A stretch of DNA of 64,000 bases from NCBI GenBank assembly GCA_964402505.1, contig CAYOCP010000009.1, positions 1 through 64,000 of the forward strand. Direction: 5' to 3'. This stretch comes from SLRI01 sp964402505. GTDB taxonomy: Bacteria; Pseudomonadota; Alphaproteobacteria; Geminicoccales; Geminicoccaceae. Position numbers and translations under genes: made by a program. Shown one piece after another: positions 8,967 to 17,704 of this stretch. The first letter of the stretch is position 1. Each line of letters begins with the position of its first letter. The notes under the pieces were generated by a model. The model made no database searches. It had not been told where the DNA came from and was given only the letters and a program-made list of their open reading frames with translations.

Positions 8967-11900
8967 CTATTCCGCCGGCTGCGGCGCCGCTTTGGGCTTC
9001 GCCGTCGGGCGATAGGGTGCCAGGCGGCGGATCAGGACGAAGAAGAGCGGCACGAAAAGGATGCCCAGGACCGTGCCGGAGATCGTGCCGCCGAGCACGC
9101 CCGAGCCGATGGCCCGGCGGCCGGCGGAGCCGGCGCCGGTGCTGAGCACGAGCGGCAGGACGCCGAGCGAGAAGGCCATCGATGTCATGATGATCGGCCT
9201 GAAACGCTGGCGTGCCGCCTCCTTCACCGCGGTCAGGAGCTCCTCGCCCGCCTCCTGCCGGGCGCGCGCGAACTCGACGATGAGGATCGCGTTCTTGCCG
9301 GTCAGGCCGATGGTGGTGAGCAGGCCCACCTGGAAGAAAACGCCGTTCTCGAACCCGCCGAGCCAGGCGCCGACGAGGGCGCCGAGCACGCCGATCGGCA
9401 TGGCGAACATGACCGCCGCCGGCACCACCCAGCTTTCGTAGAGCGCTGCGAGGCTCAGGAAGACGATGGCGACGGAGAGGAAGTAGAGCAGCGGCGCCTG
9501 GTTGCCGGATTCCTGCTCCTCCAGCGAAAGCCCGGTCCAGGCGAGGTCGAAGCCCGGCGGCAGCTGCGCCACCAGCCGCTCGATCTCGGCCATGGCCTCG
9601 CCGGTCGAGACGCCGGGCGCCGGCGAGCCCTGGAGCTGCATGGCCGGCACGCCGTTGTAGCGGTAGAGCCCTTGCGGACCGAAGCGCCAGTCACCGACGA
9701 TGAAGTTCGAGAACGGCACGAGGCCGCCGCTGGCATTGCGCACCCGCCAACGCTCGATGTCCTCGGGCGAGCCGCGGGCATCGGCATCGCCCTGGACATA
9801 GACCCGCTTGATCCGGCCGCGATCGAGGAAGTCGTTGACGTAGCGACCGGCCCAGGCGACCGTCAAAAGCTCGCTCACGTCGCTTGCCGTGACCCCCATG
9901 GCGCCGGCCTTGCGCCAGTCGATGTCGAGCCCGTATTGCGGCGCGTCCTCGAGCCCGTTGGGCCGGATCGAGCCGATGAGCGGGCTCTCCGACGCCATGC
10001 CGATGAGCTGGTTCCGCGCCTCGAGAAGCTGCTGGTGGCTCTGCCCGCCGCGCGCCTGGAGGTAGAGGTCGAAGCCGCTGACATTGCCGAGCTCGATCAC
10101 GGCGGGCGGCACGATCGGGAAGACCATGGCGTCCTGAATGCCCATCATGGCGCCGAACGCCCGCCGGGCGATGGCGTGCACGTCCTGATCGGCGCCTGGG
10201 CGCTCGCTCCAGTCCTTGAGCTTCACGAAGCCGAGGCCGACATTCTGCCCGGAGCCGGCGAAGCTGAAGCCGACGACCGTGAACATCGAATCGACGTTCT
10301 CGGCCTCTTGCCCGAGGAAATAGCTCTCGATCTGGTCCAGCACGTCGAGCGTGCGGGTCGCCGTGGCTCCCGCCGGCCCCTGCACGAAGGTGAACATGAT
10401 GCCCTGGTCCTCGTCGGGCAGGAAACCCGTGGGCGTGCGGACGAAGAGGAGCACCATGCCGGCAACCAGCAGGAGATAGACGATGCCCACCCGGGCCGGC
10501 CGGCGAATGCTCCAGCCGACGCTCGAGGCATAGCCGCGCTGGGTGCCGTCGAAGAAGCTGTTGAACCAGCCGATGAGCCCCCGGGTCCTGCGGTGCGAGG
10601 TGCGCGACTTCAGCATGGTGGCGCAGAGCGCCGGCGTCAGCACCAGCGCCACCACCACCGAGAGCAGCATCGCCGAAACGATGGTGATCGAGAACTGGCG
10701 GTAGATGACGCCGGTCGAGCCGCCGAAGAACGCCATGGGCACGAAGACGGCGGAGAGCACGACGGCGATGCCGATCAAGGCACCGGTGATCTGGCCCATC
10801 GACTTCCTGGTCGCCTCGCGCGGGGCGAGCCCCTCCTCCTCCATGATGCGCTCGACATTCTCGACCACGACGATGGCGTCGTCGACGAGGAGCCCGATGG
10901 CCAGCACCATCGCGAGCATGGTGAGCGTGTTGATCGAGAAGCCGAATGCCGCCAGCACCCCGAACGTGCCGAGGATCACGACGGGCACGGCTAGGGTCGG
11001 AATGAGGGTCGCCCGCCAGTTCTGCAGGAAGAGGAACATGACGAGGAAGACGAGGACGATCGCCTCGAACAGGGTGATCACCACCTCCTCGATGGAGATC
11101 CTGATGAACGGCGTCGTGTCGTAGGGGACGTTGTACACGACCCCCTCGGGGAAGAAGGCGGCGAGCTGGTCCATGCGCTCGCGCACCCGGTCGGCGGTCT
11201 CCAGCGCGTTCGCCCCGGTGGCGAGCTGGATCGCCATGCCCGAGGCGGGCTGACCGTTGTAGCGGCCGATCATGTCATAGGCTTCCGCCCCGATCTCGAC
11301 CCTGGCCACGTCCTTCAGCAGGACGAGGCCGCCATCGGTCTCGGCGCGGAGCACGATCTGCTCGAAATCCTGCGGACTCTGGAGGAGCGACTGGGCGGTC
11401 ACCGTGGCGTTGAGCTGCTGGCCCAAGACGGCCGGCAGCTCGCCGAACGCGCCCGCCGAGATCTGCGCGTTCTCTCGCGACACGGCGGCCACGACATCGC
11501 CCGGCGCCAGCTCGTAGGCGGCCAGCTTCGAGGGGTCGAGCCAGATGCGCATGGCATAAGGTGCGCCGAACACCTGGACGGCGCCGACGCCCGGCACGCG
11601 GCTGATCTCGTCGATCACGTTGGAGGAGAGATAGTCGGAGAGATCGACCTGCTCGAGCGAGCCGTCCTCGGCGATCAGGCCGATCACCATGAGGAAGCCG
11701 GCCGAGGACTTGCGCACGTTGATGCCCTGACGCTGCACGATCTCGGGCAAGAGCGCCGTCGCCTGGGCGAGGCGGTTCTGCACCTGGACCTGGGCAATGT
11801 CCGGTTCGGTGCCGGTGGTGAAGGTGAGCGTGATCTCGGCCCGGCCGGCCGAGGACGAGCTGGAGGTGATGTAGCGCAACCCGTCGAGCCCGGTCATCTG

Positions 11901-12101
11901 CTGCTCGATCACCTGGGTGACGGTGTTCTCGACGGTTTCGGCCGAGGCGCCCGGATAGGTGGCGGTGATGTTGACCGAGGGCGGTGCAATCTGCGGATAT
12001 TGGGCAACCGGCAGGGTCAGGACGGCCAGGATGCCGACACCCATGATGAGGATGGCGATCACCCAGGCAAAGACCGGACGATCGATGAAGAAGCGGGCCA
12101 T
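8967..12101 (-). CDS. HAE1-family RND multidrug efflux transporter (AcrB/MexB type)
   Basis: A 1044-residue inner-membrane proton-drug antiporter with twelve membrane segments and two large periplasmic loops. The proton-relay pair is intact (GLLVDDAIVVVENVERIM in TM4) and the matching Lys is in GLTGKNAILIVEFA (TM10). The N-terminus MARFFIDRPVFAWVIAILIM is the classic AcrB start. It exports hydrophobic or amphipathic compounds through a tripartite pump. It lies 18 nt downstream of the adaptor gene in one operon. No outer-membrane TolC-type gene is adjacent, so a separately encoded factor must complete the pump. Confidence 0.95.
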   Translation of the reverse strand: MARFFIDRPVFAWVIAILIMGVGILAVLTLPVAQYPQIAPPSVNITATYPGASAETVENTVTQVIEQQMTGLDGLRYITSSSSSAGRAEITLTFTTGTEPDIAQVQVQNRLAQATALLPEIVQRQGINVRKSSAGFLMVIGLIAEDGSLEQVDLSDYLSSNVIDEISRVPGVGAVQVFGAPYAMRIWLDPSKLAAYELAPGDVVAAVSRENAQISAGAFGELPAVLGQQLNATVTAQSLLQSPQDFEQIVLRAETDGGLVLLKDVARVEIGAEAYDMIGRYNGQPASGMAIQLATGANALETADRVRERMDQLAAFFPEGVVYNVPYDTTPFIRISIEEVVITLFEAIVLVFLVMFLFLQNWRATLIPTLAVPVVILGTFGVLAAFGFSINTLTMLAMVLAIGLLVDDAIVVVENVERIMEEEGLAPREATRKSMGQITGALIGIAVVLSAVFVPMAFFGGSTGVIYRQFSITIVSAMLLSVVVALVLTPALCATMLKSRTSHRRTRGLIGWFNSFFDGTQRGYASSVGWSIRRPARVGIVYLLLVAGMVLLFVRTPTGFLPDEDQGIMFTFVQGPAGATATRTLDVLDQIESYFLGQEAENVDSMFTVVGFSFAGSGQNVGLGFVKLKDWSERPGADQDVHAIARRAFGAMMGIQDAMVFPIVPPAVIELGNVSGFDLYLQARGGQSHQQLLEARNQLIGMASESPLIGSIRPNGLEDAPQYGLDIDWRKAGAMGVTASDVSELLTVAWAGRYVNDFLDRGRIKRVYVQGDADARGSPEDIERWRVRNASGGLVPFSNFIVGDWRFGPQGLYRYNGVPAMQLQGSPAPGVSTGEAMAEIERLVAQLPPGFDLAWTGLSLEEQESGNQAPLLYFLSVAIVFLSLAALYESWVVPAAVMFAMPIGVLGALVGAWLGGFENGVFFQVGLLTTIGLTGKNAILIVEFARARQEAGEELLTAVKEAARQRFRPIIMTSMAFSLGVLPLVLSTGAGSAGRRAIGSGVLGGTISGTVLGILFVPLFFVLIRRLAPYRPTAKPKAAPQPAE

Positions 12102-12119
12102 CGCGGCTGCTCTGCCTTC

Positions 12120-13334
12120 CTAGCCGCCGTCGCGGACGGCGAGGTCGTCGCCGCCGGCAGTGGCCGCGGGCGTGTCCTCGCGCTCGGTGGGGGCGACCAC
12201 CGCGCCGGGCCGGACCTTCTGCAGGCCGGCGACGATCAGCCGGTCGCCATCGGCGAGGCCGCCGGCGGTGACCCAGAAGGCACCGTGCGTCTGCAGCACG
12301 TTCAGCACGCGCTCCTCGACCACGTCGTCGTCATTGACCACATAGGCGATGGGCCGGCCGCGATGGTCGCGCATCACCCCTTCCTGGGGCGCGAGAATGA
12401 CGTTCCTGGCCACGGCCTGCGGCATCTCGACCTGAACATACATGCCGGGGAGCAGGAGCTCTGTCGGGTTGGGGAACTCGAGCCGGAGCGTGACCACACC
12501 CGTCTGCTCGTGGACGTAGGGCTCGGCCGCGGTCAGGAGGCCGGTCTGCTCGTAAGGCTTGCCGTCGGCGAGCGTGAGGGTCACGGTCTGCTCCGCGCCG
12601 GTCAGCCGCTGCGCCGTGGTGCCGCGTCGCCAGGCGATGATCTCGGCCGCCGACTGGGTGACATCGACCAGCACCGGATCGATGGTGCGGATGATGGCGA
12701 GCGGAGACGCCTGCCCGGCCGTGACGAGCGCGCCTTGGGTCGTCAGGGAGCGGCCGATGATGCCCGAGAGCGGTGCCCTGATGGTGGTGCGATCGAGATC
12801 GATCCGGGCCGCCAGAAGCTCGGCCTCGGCCACCTTCAGCGCGGCGGCGGCGGCGTCGTGATCGGCCACCGCGTCGTCCAGCGCCTGCTGGCTCGTCGCC
12901 CGGCGGGCGACCAGGGCGCGCACCCGCTCCGCATCCTTCTCGGCCGAGGTCAGCCGGGCCTGGGCCTGGGCCACCTGGGCCTCGGCGGCGGCGACCCGCG
13001 CCTCGTAGGTGGCGGAATCGATCCGGTAGAGGGGATCGCCCACCGCGACATGCGCGCCCTCCTCGTAGAGCCGCTCGACGATGATCCCGTCCACCTGCGG
13101 CCGCACCTCGGCGACACCGGAGGCGACCACCCGGCCGGGCAGGGTGCTGGTCAGCGTGAGATCCTGCGCCGCGAGCGTCACGACCGTCACCGGTGTCGGC
13201 GGTGGCGCCGGCGGCGACTGCGCCCACGCGGCATTTGCCCCGGCTCCGATGCCGGCGATGAGCCAAAGCATGACGATGGCGCGCAACCAGGTGCCCGCCA
13301 GCCCCGCCCGCGGCGCTGCAACCGATCGCGCCAT
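12120..13334 (-). CDS. RND efflux periplasmic adaptor (membrane fusion protein)
   Basis: A 404-residue AcrA/MexA-type adaptor. It has an N-terminal hydrophobic signal (AIVMLWLIAGIGAGANAAWAQ), a lipoyl/barrel-sandwich half motif RPQVDGIIVERLYEEGAHVAVGD, an alpha-helical hairpin rich in Ala and Gln, then TTIRAPLSGIIG closing the lipoyl domain. No lipobox Cys is present, so it is probably a soluble or signal-anchored periplasmic protein. ATG at 13334 was chosen because GGGGAG sits 9 nt upstream and the twin basic residues then lead directly into the signal. Earlier ATG/GTG codons (to 13427) would add an atypical leader. It forms an operon with the RND transporter. Confidence 0.9.
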   Translation of the reverse strand: MARSVAAPRAGLAGTWLRAIVMLWLIAGIGAGANAAWAQSPPAPPPTPVTVVTLAAQDLTLTSTLPGRVVASGVAEVRPQVDGIIVERLYEEGAHVAVGDPLYRIDSATYEARVAAAEAQVAQAQARLTSAEKDAERVRALVARRATSQQALDDAVADHDAAAAALKVAEAELLAARIDLDRTTIRAPLSGIIGRSLTTQGALVTAGQASPLAIIRTIDPVLVDVTQSAAEIIAWRRGTTAQRLTGAEQTVTLTLADGKPYEQTGLLTAAEPYVHEQTGVVTLRLEFPNPTELLLPGMYVQVEMPQAVARNVILAPQEGVMRDHRGRPIAYVVNDDDVVEERVLNVLQTHGAFWVTAGGLADGDRLIVAGLQKVRPGAVVAPTEREDTPAATAGGDDLAVRDGG

Positions 13335-13663
13335 TCCGTCGCTCCCCGGCATGTGAGCGCGGAATGTGGCGTGCGGACATGGCGCGCCTTCAGGAAACCG
13401 CGCGGTTCCCAACGTAGGGAGTCGCATCGCACTGGCAAGGGCCGAGCCCTGCCGCGATGCAAGCTATTCCGCGACCGGAGAATCGGTGGCGGGGCATTAC
13501 GGACGAACGAATCCGCGCTATCGACAACCGAACCCGAGCTGCAACCCACGCTTTCGCATGGCTTTTTCGCCGATCCAGTGAGCCAGGCAAGCCGACGCGG
13601 CCGTTTTGCCGAGCGAACCCGCAAGCCTTGCCGGCCATGCCTGACCAGGCGATTATTCCTTCA
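13335..13663. other. Intergenic region upstream of the RND operon
   Basis: This 329-nt stretch separates the 3' end of the glutamine-synthetase-like gene from the RND adaptor. It is less GC-rich in places (around 13490-13580) and presumably holds the efflux promoter. A short GC hairpin (GGAAACCGCGCGGTTCC, around 13393-13409) is present. I see no convincing ORF, tRNA or regulator gene in it. Confidence 0.5.
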
Positions 13664-15073
13664 TCAGAGCCCGTAATAGAGCTCGAACTCGGCCGGGGTC
13701 GGCAGCCGGGCCAGACCGTCGAGCTCGGCCCGCTTGACGGCGATATAGGCCTCGATCAGCTCGCCGCTCATCACCTCGCCGCGCAGGCAGAACTCGTGGT
13801 CGGCCTCGAGCGCCTCGAGCGCCTGCTCGAGCGTCCGGCAGGTCGAGGGGATGCCCTCGAGCTCCTGCGGGCGGAGGTCGTAGAGATTGCGGTCCATGGC
13901 ATCGCCCGGCTCGAGCTTGCGGGCGATGCCGTCGAGCCCGGCCATGAGGACCGCCGCGAGCGCCAGATAGGGGTTGGCCGAGGCGTCGGCGAAGCGCAGC
14001 TCGACCCGCTTGCGATCAGGCCGGTCGGCATAGGGGATGCGGATGGCGGCCGAGCGGTTGTGGGCGGCGAAGGTCAAGAGCGTCGGCTCGTCGAGGCTGG
14101 GCTGGAGGCGGCGGTAGCTGTTGGTGGTCGGGTTGGTGAAGGCGTTGAGGGCGCGGGCATGGGCGAGGATGCCCGCGGCGAACTGCAGGCAGAGCGGGCT
14201 GAGGTCGGCATAGCCCTGGCCGGCGAAGAGCGGCTTGCCGTCCTGCCAGAAGGACTGCGCCAAATAGAGCGCCGCTCCCGGCTCGTCGGCGATGGGCTTG
14301 GCCATGAAGCTCGCCGACTTGCCGTAGCTGGCGGTCACCTGGTGGGTGACGTATTTGAGGAGCTGCAGCCGGTCGGCGGTGGCGAGCAGGCCGTCCTTGC
14401 CGATCATCAGCCGGTGCTGGGCCGCCGCCGGCCCGTGCTCGTGGCGCAATTCGGTGAAGCCGAGCCCGCCCAGGGTGGTGGTGATCTCGGCACGGATGTC
14501 GGCATGATGGTCGGCCGGCGGCAGGCAGGCCTGGGCGGCGCCCGGCGCCGGCCGGTGGCCGGAATTGCCGCCCGCATAGGCGATGCCGCCGGCGGTCCGC
14601 GCCTCGCTCGACTCCAGGGCGTAGCTCGCCCGGAGCGGCCCCCGCTCGATGCGCACGTCATCGAAGATGAAAAAGCCGATCTCGGCCGCCACCACCACCC
14701 TTTCGGCGATGCCGCTCTCGACGAGCCAGGCTTCCGCCCGCGCCACGGTCGAGCGCGGGTCGCGCTCGTAGCTCATGCCCGTCGCCGGCTCCGACCCGTC
14801 GGCGAAGAGGCAGAGCGTCGGCTGGGCGGCGAACGGATCGGTGAAGACCGAGGCGGGATCGGGGCGCAGCAGGAGGTCGGATTCGCTGACATCGCGCCAG
14901 CCGGGAACCGCCGAGCCGTCGATCAGCACGCCGTGCTCGAGATGGTGCGGCTGAACGCTCGGCGCATGGAGCGTGGTGTGCCGCCAGCGCCCGGCGAGGT
15001 CGGTGAAGCGCAGCTCGAGGCTCCGGATGCCTTCGTCCGCGATCCGCTCGAGAAGGGCCTCGGCTCCGGCCAT
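13664..15073 (-). CDS. Glutamine synthetase-like protein lacking several metal ligands (putative pseudo-GlnA)
   Basis: A 469-residue protein, the length of E. coli GlnA, collinear with type I glutamine synthetase: SLELRFTDLAGRW, NPTTNSYRRL, NRSAAIRIP, VELRFADASANPYLA and NLYDL with the adenylylation Tyr (Tyr398). Metal ligands are not all kept. The EPEFF pair reads EIGFF (Glu131 kept, second Glu now Gly133). E212 is kept, but the second Glu of HEVATAGQNE is His220. The GSGMHCH loop is GAALYLA, replacing the metal-binding His with Tyr270. Both metal sites should be impaired, so it is probably non-catalytic or has a changed reaction. ATG at 15073 matches the GlnA N-terminus; an upstream TTG at 15157 would add 28 residues. 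It is divergent from the GH65 gene. Confidence 0.8.
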   Translation of the reverse strand: MAGAEALLERIADEGIRSLELRFTDLAGRWRHTTLHAPSVQPHHLEHGVLIDGSAVPGWRDVSESDLLLRPDPASVFTDPFAAQPTLCLFADGSEPATGMSYERDPRSTVARAEAWLVESGIAERVVVAAEIGFFIFDDVRIERGPLRASYALESSEARTAGGIAYAGGNSGHRPAPGAAQACLPPADHHADIRAEITTTLGGLGFTELRHEHGPAAAQHRLMIGKDGLLATADRLQLLKYVTHQVTASYGKSASFMAKPIADEPGAALYLAQSFWQDGKPLFAGQGYADLSPLCLQFAAGILAHARALNAFTNPTTNSYRRLQPSLDEPTLLTFAAHNRSAAIRIPYADRPDRKRVELRFADASANPYLALAAVLMAGLDGIARKLEPGDAMDRNLYDLRPQELEGIPSTCRTLEQALEALEADHEFCLRGEVMSGELIEAYIAVKRAELDGLARLPTPAEFELYYGL

Positions 15074-15247
15074 CGCTGCTGCCTCGCTCTCGGGCACCGC
15101 CGGGTTCGGCGACGCCGCTCGGGCGTCCTCTCTAGGAGAAGCGGACGCGAACGCCAAGCGTGCAGGCCGGCGGCCCCCTTCCCGTCGCGGGAATGGATGC
15201 TACGCTTCGACCGAGCCCGGCCGCCCCGGCCGGGCAAGGGAGAGACG

Positions 15248-17704
15248 ATGGACTGGTCGCTCATCTACACCGCCTACGATCCGGTTCGCGAGAAGCTGCG
15301 CGAATCGCTCACGACGCTGGGCAACGGCTATTTCTGCACGCGCGGCGCCTTCACCTGCACGAGCGCCGATGCCATCCACTACCCCGGCACCTATGTGGCG
15401 GGGCTCTACAATCGCCTGACCAGCCGGATCGCCGACCGCGACATCGAGAACGAGGATCTGGTCAATGCGCCGAACTGGCTGCCCCTGACCTTCCGCATCG
15501 AGGACGGACCCTGGTTCGCCATCGACGACGTGCAGGTCCTCGACTTCGTCCAGGAGCTCGACACCCGCCAGGGTCTGCTCCGCCGCGACTTCACCTTCAG
15601 GGACGACGCGGGGCGGACGACGCGCTGGCGCGAGCGGCGGCTCGTCAGCATGGCGGAACGCCACCAGGCGGCGATCGAGGTCGAGCTTCGCGCCCTCGAC
15701 TGGTCGGGCGGAATCACCATCCGCTCGGGCATCGACGGCGGCGTGATCAATGCCGGGGTCGAGCGCTACAAGGCGCTCGCCAATCGTCATCTCGAGACGC
15801 TGGAGACGCGGGCCTTCGGCGATGACGGCGTGCTGCTCCGCTGCCGCACCGTGCAGTCGCGGATCGAGGTGGTGGAGGCCTCGCGCCTCCGTCTCTCGCG
15901 TGGCGGGGCCGCGCTCGAGGTGCCGATCGAGGTGGTGCGCGAGCCCGAGAGGGTCGAGCAATACGCGCGGGTCACGCTCGACCAGCACCCCTTGCGCATC
16001 GAGAAGCTGGCGGCACTCTACACCGGCCGCGATCCGGCCCTCGCCGAGCCCGGGCTCGAGGCGACCCGGGCCCTCGCCCGCTCCGGCGGCTTCGAGGCGC
16101 TCCTCGCCCGTCACCTGCTGGCCTGGAAGCAGCTCTGGGAGAGCTGCGAGATCACCTTCGACCGTCCCGCCGGCGACGGCGAGGCGATCAAGCTTCGGGT
16201 GCACATCTTCCATCTCCTGCAGACGATCTCGCCCAACTCGATCGACTACGACGTCGGCGTTCCGGCCCGGGGCTGGCACGGCGAGGCCTATCGGGGCCAC
16301 ATCTTCTGGGACGAGCTCTTCATCCTGCCCTTCCTCACGCTGCGCATGCCGGACCTCGTGCGCGAGACCATCCGCTACCGCTACCGCCGGCGGGGCGAGG
16401 CGCGCCTCGCCGCCGCGGCCGAGGGCTTCAGGGGCGCCATGTTCCCCTGGCAGAGCGGCTCCAACGGCCGCGAGGAGACCCAGAAGCTCCACCTCAACCC
16501 GAAGTCCGGCCGCTGGCTGCCCGATACCACCCACCGCCAGCGCCACGTCAACGCCGCCATCTGCTACAATATCTGGCGATACTGGGAGGCCACCGGCGAC
16601 GACGATTTCATCCAGCATTACGGCGCCGAGCTCTTCTTCTCGATCGCCCAGTTCTGGGCGTCGGTCGCGACTTACGACGACACGCTCGACCGCTACGACA
16701 TCAAGGGTGTCATGGGTCCGGACGAGTTCCACACCGCCTATCCCGGGGTCGGGCCGGAGGCCGAGGGCGGCATCGACAACAACGCCTACACCAACGTCAT
16801 GGTGGCCTGGCTCCTGGCGCGCGCCCTCGACATGGTGGCGGTCTTGCCGAACGGCTGCTCCGACGAGGTCTTCCAGCGGCTGGAGATCACGCCGGCCGAT
16901 CTCGAGCTCTGGCACGACATGAGCCGCAAGCTGAAGGTCCCGTTCCACGGCGAGCGGATCATCAGCCAGTTCGAGGGCTACGAGGAGCTGGCCGAGCTCG
17001 ACTGGTCCGCCTATCGCGCGAAATACGGCAACATCCAGAGGCTGGACCGCATCCTCGAGGCGGAGGGCGACAGCCCCAACCGCTACAAGGCGGCGAAGCA
17101 GGCCGACGTCCTGATGCTTTTCTACCTCTTCTCGGCGGAGGAGCTCGACCTGATCCTCGAAGGCCTGGGCTACCCCTTCGAGCGCGAGGCCATAAGGCGC
17201 AACATCGACTACTACATCGCCCGCACGTCGCACGGCTCGACCCTCAGCCTGATCGTCCATGCCTGGGTCCTCGCCCGCGGCGATCGCGAGCAGTCCTGGC
17301 ATCTCTTCCGGCGGGCGCTGGACAGCGACATTCTCGACATCCAGGGCGGCACCACACCCGAAGGCATCCACACCGGAGCCATGGCCGGCACGGTCGATCT
17401 GGTCCAGCGCAACTATCTCGGCCTCGAGACCCGCTCGGGCACGCTGCACTTCAACCCGCTCCTGCCCGAGGGCGTCGACTGCCTGCGCGTCCGCCTGCGC
17501 TACCGCCGCCATCGCCTCGAGGTGGAGGCGACGCCGACGACGCTCGTCGTGCGCAGCCGGCCGGCCCTGGCCTCGATGATCGAGATCGCCTACCGTAGCC
17601 ATTTCCGCAAATTGTGCCCCGGCGACACCCACGAGTTCCGCCTGATCCGCCCATGGGAGCGCAAGCGCGGCGACACGAAGGAAGGGACGAGCGATGCCGA
17701 ATGA
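15248..17704 (+). CDS. GH65 family disaccharide phosphorylase (trehalose/maltose/kojibiose phosphorylase type)
   Basis: An 818-residue inverting alpha-glucoside phosphorylase. It has the N-terminal beta-sandwich (TLGNGYFCTRGAF), a linker, and an (alpha/alpha)6 barrel with RGWHGEAYRGHIFWDELF. The general acid is Glu493 in GVMGPDEFHTAYPG, followed by DNNAYTNVMV. The C-terminal ARTSHGSTLS motif that binds phosphate in this family is present, so it is a phosphorylase and not a hydrolase. It yields beta-glucose-1-phosphate plus glucose or another acceptor; the exact disaccharide is not determined. It overlaps ppsA by 11 nt and sits two genes upstream of a beta-phosphoglucomutase-like/trehalose-phosphatase fusion, an expected consumer of its product. 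Confidence 0.88.
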   Translation: MDWSLIYTAYDPVREKLRESLTTLGNGYFCTRGAFTCTSADAIHYPGTYVAGLYNRLTSRIADRDIENEDLVNAPNWLPLTFRIEDGPWFAIDDVQVLDFVQELDTRQGLLRRDFTFRDDAGRTTRWRERRLVSMAERHQAAIEVELRALDWSGGITIRSGIDGGVINAGVERYKALANRHLETLETRAFGDDGVLLRCRTVQSRIEVVEASRLRLSRGGAALEVPIEVVREPERVEQYARVTLDQHPLRIEKLAALYTGRDPALAEPGLEATRALARSGGFEALLARHLLAWKQLWESCEITFDRPAGDGEAIKLRVHIFHLLQTISPNSIDYDVGVPARGWHGEAYRGHIFWDELFILPFLTLRMPDLVRETIRYRYRRRGEARLAAAAEGFRGAMFPWQSGSNGREETQKLHLNPKSGRWLPDTTHRQRHVNAAICYNIWRYWEATGDDDFIQHYGAELFFSIAQFWASVATYDDTLDRYDIKGVMGPDEFHTAYPGVGPEAEGGIDNNAYTNVMVAWLLARALDMVAVLPNGCSDEVFQRLEITPADLELWHDMSRKLKVPFHGERIISQFEGYEELAELDWSAYRAKYGNIQRLDRILEAEGDSPNRYKAAKQADVLMLFYLFSAEELDLILEGLGYPFEREAIRRNIDYYIARTSHGSTLSLIVHAWVLARGDREQSWHLFRRALDSDILDIQGGTTPEGIHTGAMAGTVDLVQRNYLGLETRSGTLHFNPLLPEGVDCLRVRLRYRRHRLEVEATPTTLVVRSRPALASMIEIAYRSHFRKLCPGDTHEFRLIRPWERKRGDTKEGTSDAE

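Noticed and set aside
13553..13570. ATGGCTTTTTCGCCGAT similar to a segment near 61566-61583 (reverse strand)
   Set aside because: About 18 nt with two mismatches; many such pairs are expected by chance in 64 kb, and no element boundaries are visible.
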